Below, piece by piece: positions 8,344 to 11,484 of a DNA stretch of 11,484 nt. The stretch comes from Balneolales bacterium (lineage in GTDB: Bacteria; Bacteroidota; Rhodothermia; Balneolales; Natronogracilivirgulaceae). Within the stretch, counting starts at the first letter, position 1, and each line of letters begins with the position of its first letter. The DNA lies in contig SKIC01000194.1 of the NCBI GenBank assembly GCA_007116685.1, forward strand, positions 1 through 11,484, in the 5' to 3' direction. The translations under genes were made by a program, and so were the position numbers. The notes beneath the pieces were generated by a model. That model made no database searches and was not told the origin of the DNA. It saw nothing but the letters and a program-made list of their open reading frames with translations.

Positions 8344-8370
8344 CTAAGTTACACCCTAATAGTCAGTTAT

Positions 8371-8413
8371 ATTTAAGCCAGGAGTAAAACCAAGTGATAC
8401 TCCTGGCTTAAAT
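8371..8413. terminator. Strong bidirectional hairpin terminator between GNAT and sthA
   Basis: A perfect 16-bp inverted repeat, ATTTAAGCCAGGAGTA (8371-8386) and its complement (8398-8413), with an 11-base loop. It lies 27 bases after the GNAT stop and 40 bases beyond the sthA stop, between convergent genes. The GC-rich upper stem with an AAAT/ATTT base means the foot can pair A-U from either side, the layout expected of a bidirectional terminator. Neither flank has a long uninterrupted T tract. Confidence 0.72.
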
Positions 8414-8431
8414 TCAAATTCATCGAATCTA

Positions 8432-8474
8432 CAAAGACTTACTGCAAAACGATTACTTATTCAGCAAGTCTTTG
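8432..8474 (-). other. Hairpin spanning the sthA stop codon
   Basis: On the sthA transcript CAAAGACTTGCTG (8474-8462, encoding part of the C-terminal KDLLNK) can pair with CAGTAAGTCTTTG (8444-8432) as a 13-bp stem with one G-U wobble. The 17-base loop contains the TAA stop. The plus strand would have an A-C mismatch at the wobble position. It lies just before the 16-bp terminator hairpin and could add 3'-end protection. Confidence 0.4.
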
Positions 8475-9898
8475 TATTTGGCTCCCGCCTTATAAACACG
8501 GTTAACACCATTGAATGCAGCAACTTTATAAGCTTCAGAATAGGTTGGGTAATTCATTACGTTTTGGATGAAAAACCTGATGTCTCCATTATAGAATAAG
8601 ACAGACTGACCAATGTGTATGAGTTCACAAGCTTCTTCACCGCAAATATGAACACCGAGCAACTTGAACGTTTTTGTTTCAAAAACCAGCTTTAACAAAC
8701 CAATTCTGTTTTTACTGATATCAGCTTTGGTAAGGTTATTGTAATATGACCGGCCAACAGTTACGTCAAAACCTTGCTTTATTGCTTCTTTTTCAGTTAA
8801 TCCAATACTTGCAATTTCTGGTATAGAGTAGATACCAAAAGGAATATTCACGGATAATTCACTGCTTGGAATACCAAACATATCGCAAGCTGCAATTCTG
8901 CCTTGCGAGAACGATACTGAAGCCAAGGCTGGGAAACCAACAACATCACCGGCGGCATAAATTGAATCTACATTGGTTTTATGGTTTTTATTAACCTTGA
9001 TGTAGCCTTGCTCATCCATTTCAACTCCTAAGGCTTCCAGTCCGATATTTTTTGAATTTGGGATTCTTCCACCAAAGTAAAGCATAACTTCAGTTTCAAG
9101 TACCATCAATTCATCAGTTTCGGCTTTTGTATATCGAATTTCAGTGCAATTACGCAATTCGTTTTTAGAAACGTTCTGAATCTTAACACCATTTACGAGC
9201 GAGATTTTCAATAAATCCAGCACTTTTTGGAATTCGTCTCGAATTTCGTAATCGATATATGATAGGAAATCAGCATTTTCGTTTAGAATGGTGACCTTAG
9301 TTCCCAAACTCGCAAATATGGTAGCAAACTCAATAGATTGAATATTACCCCCAACAATAGAAATCCTTCTGGGGATGTGCTGCATATTCAGTATCGAATT
9401 GATATCATGTACTTTGTTATGATCTACTTTAAAAGACTCTGGTGGCTTTGGTTGAGCACCTGTTGAAACCAAAATATAATCAGCAGTCACTTCTCTTTGA
9501 CTCCCTAAGTGATCAGTGATTTCAATAGTATTTGCGTCAATAATCTTACCGAAACCTCGCGACGTATGAACATTATTTTTGATAAGGTTCTTTTTGATTT
9601 CGTTGTTTTCATTAGCTAAAACCTTATCCTTGTATTTTAAAACATCTCTCATTTTAAAACGCTCATAAGGCTTTTTTTCATGGAAATCACCAAATTTTGA
9701 TGTATATGAATAGATGTTTTTGGCAGTTTCCCTTAGTGCCTTACTTGGTACAGTACCAGTGTTAATCCAACTACCTCCAAGATTTTCTTCATTAGCTTCA
9801 ATGATAAGGGCTTTTTTATCAAATTTAGTAGCCTGCATAGCACAAGCAAAACCTGCCGGGCCACTTCCTAAAATGATAAGGTCATAATCTCTGGTCAT
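8453..9898 (-). CDS. sthA: Soluble pyridine nucleotide transhydrogenase (SthA)-like flavoprotein
   Basis: A 481-residue cytoplasmic FAD protein of the disulfide-oxidoreductase fold. The FAD loop is ILGSGPAGFACA (9-20). The segment where disulfide reductases carry CxxxxC reads GGSWINTGTVPSKALR (41-56), with no cysteine, as in SthA (GTIPSKALR). STGAQP (145-150), AAGDVVGFPALASVSFSQGR (315-334), HICGEEACELIHIGQ (417-431) and NYPTYSEAYKVAAFNGVNR (449-467) all match the SthA pattern; the last replaces the catalytic His of disulfide reductases. Known: SthA transfers hydride between NADH and NADPH to balance the pools; E. coli SthA has 466 residues. Odd: the second Rossmann fingerprint reads IVGGNIQSIEFA (181-192) where GxGxxG is expected, keeping only Gly183, so NAD(P)H binding may differ. 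It diverges from sodA and ends at hairpins. Family confident; transhydrogenase activity less so. Confidence 0.87.
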   Translation of the reverse strand: MTRDYDLIILGSGPAGFACAMQATKFDKKALIIEANEENLGGSWINTGTVPSKALRETAKNIYSYTSKFGDFHEKKPYERFKMRDVLKYKDKVLANENNEIKKNLIKNNVHTSRGFGKIIDANTIEITDHLGSQREVTADYILVSTGAQPKPPESFKVDHNKVHDINSILNMQHIPRRISIVGGNIQSIEFATIFASLGTKVTILNENADFLSYIDYEIRDEFQKVLDLLKISLVNGVKIQNVSKNELRNCTEIRYTKAETDELMVLETEVMLYFGGRIPNSKNIGLEALGVEMDEQGYIKVNKNHKTNVDSIYAAGDVVGFPALASVSFSQGRIAACDMFGIPSSELSVNIPFGIYSIPEIASIGLTEKEAIKQGFDVTVGRSYYNNLTKADISKNRIGLLKLVFETKTFKLLGVHICGEEACELIHIGQSVLFYNGDIRFFIQNVMNYPTYSEAYKVAAFNGVNRVYKAGAKYKDLLNK

Positions 9899-10145
9899 GT
9901 ATAATCACACTTGGTTTGGATGTTGAATTATTAAAATATCAAATGATATTTGTGTCGTCGATAAGATAACTCTTATTCAAAACCATTTCTTGAAGAAATT
10001 ATTTCCCATGTTATTCTGTTTGTTTTAGTGATGTGATCAAACGGATTTTTGTGTTTGATGATGAAACGAAAAAGTGCGAAAATATCATTAATTACTTGTA
10101 GCACTTAAACATACATAGAAACGATAATTTTAAAAAAGTTAAGCC
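9899..10145. promoter_or_regulatory. Divergent sthA-sodA control region with several short inverted repeats
   Basis: This 247-bp AT-rich spacer has no gene. It holds four perfect inverted repeats: AAATATC-4-GATATTT (9934-9951), ATAAGA-4-TCTTAT (9961-9976), ATTTCTT-1-AAGAAAT (9985-9999) and ATCAAAC-10-GTTTGAT (10036-10059). The third is a 15-bp near-continuous palindrome of a size typical for a dimeric repressor operator. Promoters for both genes must be here; I could not place a convincing -10/-7 element. The identity of any regulator is unknown, although a redox or peroxide sensor would suit the two genes. Short repeats also arise by chance in AT-rich DNA. Confidence 0.45.
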
Positions 10146-10751
10146 ATGTCTTACGAATTACCTGAACTCACTTACGCTAAAGACGCATTAGAACCCCATA
10201 TCGATGCAAAAACAATGGAAATCCATCATGGTAAGCATCATGCTGGTTACGTAGCTAAATTGAATGCCGCTATTGAGGGCCATGATCTTGCCTCTCATTC
10301 AGTTGAAGATTTACTCAGAAATATTGAGAAAGTACCTGCAGATAAAAAACAAGCAGTTGTAAATAACGGTGGTGGTCATGCTAATCACTCTCTGTTTTGG
10401 AGTACTCTTTCTCCAAATGGTGGTGGCGAGCCTACTGGTGCTTTAGCCGATGCCATCAACAGTACTTTTGGCTCATTTGCTGATTTCAAGCAGAAATTTG
10501 CAGATGCCGCTGCAACCCGTTTTGGTTCCGGATGGGCTTGGTTAGTAGTCTCTAATGGAAGTTTAGAAGTTACTTCCACACCAAATCAGGATTCTCCTTT
10601 AATGGAAGGTAAAACTCCTATCCTCGGACTCGATGTTTGGGAGCACGCCTATTACCTGAACTACCAAAACCGTCGCCCTGATTACATTGAAGCATTCTGG
10701 AATGTTGTAGATTGGGATGCCGTAAATGCAAACTTTGAAGCTGCGAAATAA
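10146..10751 (+). CDS. sodA: Superoxide dismutase, manganese type
   Basis: A 201-residue enzyme converting superoxide to hydrogen peroxide and oxygen; no signal peptide, so cytoplasmic. It is full length for the Fe/Mn family and closely resembles E. coli SodA. The metal ligands are His27 (MEIHHGKHH), His81 (HANHSLFW), Asp163 and His167 (GLDVWEHAYY). Metal preference: Gly77 in GGGHANHSLFW together with Gln148 in TPNQDSPL is the Mn-type arrangement, whereas Fe enzymes place the active-site Gln in the N-terminal half. Use of both metals cannot be excluded by sequence. The ATG at 10146 opens directly into the family N-terminus SYELPEL; the leader before it is A-rich with no Shine-Dalgarno. It is divergent from sthA, followed 26 bases later by an intrinsic terminator, and therefore monocistronic. 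The gene's redox partner across the spacer suggests oxidative-stress control. Confidence 0.98.
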   Translation: MSYELPELTYAKDALEPHIDAKTMEIHHGKHHAGYVAKLNAAIEGHDLASHSVEDLLRNIEKVPADKKQAVVNNGGGHANHSLFWSTLSPNGGGEPTGALADAINSTFGSFADFKQKFADAAATRFGSGWAWLVVSNGSLEVTSTPNQDSPLMEGKTPILGLDVWEHAYYLNYQNRRPDYIEAFWNVVDWDAVNANFEAAK

Positions 10752-10777
10752 TCTAATAAGCAGTTAGCAAACATTAG

Positions 10778-10809
10778 AGCCGGTTGTTACATAACATCCG
10801 GCTTTTTTT
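10778..10809 (+). terminator. Rho-independent terminator of sodA
   Basis: AGCCGG pairs with CCGGCT, and after one T-T mismatch TGTTA pairs with TAACA closing a tiny loop. Seven T residues (10803-10809) follow on the plus strand. The opposite strand has no T tract after the hairpin, so it works for sodA only. The T tract overlaps the stop codon (10808-10810) of the convergent gene. Confidence 0.9.
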
Positions 10810-11484
10810 ATTCTGCTAATCGTACTTCCGTCCAAAATGTGAATCCACCTCTCAGCATATTCGCCAAACTGCGTTGCTGTTGCATTTGTCGACTTTGGCT
10901 CTGTCGGAATCGATCACTGGCATCAGGCATATAATCATCTCTTTCAATTTCTTCTAACTCAGGAGGGCTCACTTCAACGCCAAACTGAATAACCTGACCG
11001 GGTTTTACATCCAGAGAAAACTGTTGATCACGAGTGATTTCAAGAGGGATTCGTAGAAGTAATTCCGGGTGTCTGCCGCTATTATCGAAGTGCATTTTTA
11101 ATCCCTGTGCTTCAAGATGGGAAACCGGTAATCGAGCCGGGCTTCTGTCGGCTCGTCTGTCACGTCTTTGCATAAGTTTCGCTTGCTCAGGCATCATCCG
11201 CTCAGCAGTTCTAACCAATTCTCGGTTTTCTGGTACATTTTCCCAACTGGGGTTTTCAAGAAACCCTTTGCGAGCACCCGGGAAATCAGAAAGTCCGAAT
11301 AAAATACCGGTAGGGAATGTCAGCCCGTAGGAGCGGCGAAAGTCCTTATCGAAATAGGTGGTTATACCGTATCTGTAAGCATCTCTGGCAAAACCAGGAT
11401 TGGTTATGATGAGATAAGCATAAAGGTAATCACGATCGTTAACGATATAATAAATGAGACCATCGTAATTATGACGTTCAGCAT
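10808..11484 (-). CDS. Unrecognised protein, C-terminal 224 residues (5'-truncated by the window edge)
   Basis: The frame is open from the right edge (first full codon ends at 11482) to TAA at 10808-10810, so the start lies outside the window; an internal TTG at 11218 should not be taken as the start. I do not recognise the family. The visible part begins with an aromatic, beta-rich segment: YDGLIYYIVNDRDYLYAYL, then YGITTYFDKD and YGLTFPTGILFGL. The YYIVND...LYAYL pattern recalls CBM9-like or DOMON-like beta sandwiches, a weak inference. The middle is charged (MQRRDRRADRSPAR), followed by strands such as LLLRIPLEI and QVIQFGVEV, and a Gln/Arg/Ser-rich stretch (DRFRQSQSRQMQQQR), ending GFTFWTEVRLAE. 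The final block may be a further strand of the same sandwich. It converges on sodA, its stop codon lying in the sodA terminator's T tract. Localisation cannot be judged without the N-terminus. Confidence 0.75.
   Translation of the reverse strand, partial: AERHNYDGLIYYIVNDRDYLYAYLIITNPGFARDAYRYGITTYFDKDFRRSYGLTFPTGILFGLSDFPGARKGFLENPSWENVPENRELVRTAERMMPEQAKLMQRRDRRADRSPARLPVSHLEAQGLKMHFDNSGRHPELLLRIPLEITRDQQFSLDVKPGQVIQFGVEVSPPELEEIERDDYMPDASDRFRQSQSRQMQQQRSLANMLRGGFTFWTEVRLAE

Noticed and set aside
8453..9898. Dihydrolipoamide dehydrogenase, glutathione reductase or mercuric reductase
   Set aside because: The redox-active CxxxxC and the catalytic C-terminal His are absent, and several segments match SthA specifically.
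10146..10751. Iron-type superoxide dismutase
   Set aside because: Gly77 and Gln148 are in the Mn-type arrangement and the overall sequence follows SodA; cambialistic use stays possible.
11034..11330. Plus-strand open frame of about 98 codons opposite the edge gene
   Set aside because: Its composition is unprotein-like and it opposes a longer frame with coherent beta-strand pattern.
11435..11446. Perfect 12-bp palindrome ATCGTTAACGAT
   Set aside because: It lies inside the coding region of the edge gene with no second copy seen; one such palindrome is unremarkable.
1..11484. Mobile element, defence island, CRISPR array or tRNA
   Set aside because: No transposase, integrase, terminal repeats, spaced direct repeats or cloverleaf-like sequence was seen.

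Overview
The window looks like a chromosomal core region of a marine-type FCB-group bacterium, most likely Balneolota/Rhodothermota. Three things point there. The secreted protease ends in a type IX secretion (T9SS) tail with the YPNPFNP signature common in that group. None of the seven start codons that lie in the window has a recognisable Shine-Dalgarno sequence, and base composition is AT-leaning. The genus is inferred, not proven. I see no tRNA, rRNA, CRISPR array, transposase, integrase or attachment site.

Layout. (1) 1-1535, minus: 511 residues of a Ppx/GppA-type exopolyphosphatase with a C-terminal HD domain, whose 3' end runs off the left edge. (2) 1645-4599, plus: a 984-residue secreted subtilisin-like (S8) protease with a T9SS sorting tail, divergent from the first gene across a 109-bp spacer. 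(3) 4757-6322, plus: a GNAT acetyltransferase fused to a nitrilase-superfamily amidohydrolase. (4) 7802-6921 then 6934-6323, minus: two overlapping ankyrin-repeat lipoprotein genes whose last stop abuts the stop of the GNAT-nitrilase gene. (5) 7849-8343, plus: a small stand-alone GNAT acetyltransferase starting at GTG. (6) 8371-8413: a perfect 16-bp hairpin between convergent genes. (7) 9898-8453, minus: a flavoprotein of the soluble pyridine nucleotide transhydrogenase (SthA) family. (8) 10146-10751, plus: a manganese-type superoxide dismutase, divergent from sthA across a 247-bp spacer holding several short inverted repeats, and ended by a clear intrinsic terminator. (9) 11484-10808, minus: the last 224 residues of an unrecognised, probably beta-rich protein, cut by the right edge.

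How it fits together. The best-supported functional pairing is sthA/sodA: a redox-cofactor enzyme divergent from a superoxide-detoxifying enzyme, suggesting a shared oxidative-stress or redox control region. The ankyrin lipoprotein pair is probably translationally coupled and acts at the envelope, possibly by binding partner proteins. The other genes look like independent housekeeping or secretion units. The oddest point is that the SthA-like protein has lost two of the three glycines of its NAD(P)H-binding fingerprint. I did not find a clearly new multi-gene system; the least-explained parts are the ankyrin lipoprotein pair, the roughly 290-residue uncharacterised segment of the protease, and the unusual SthA.
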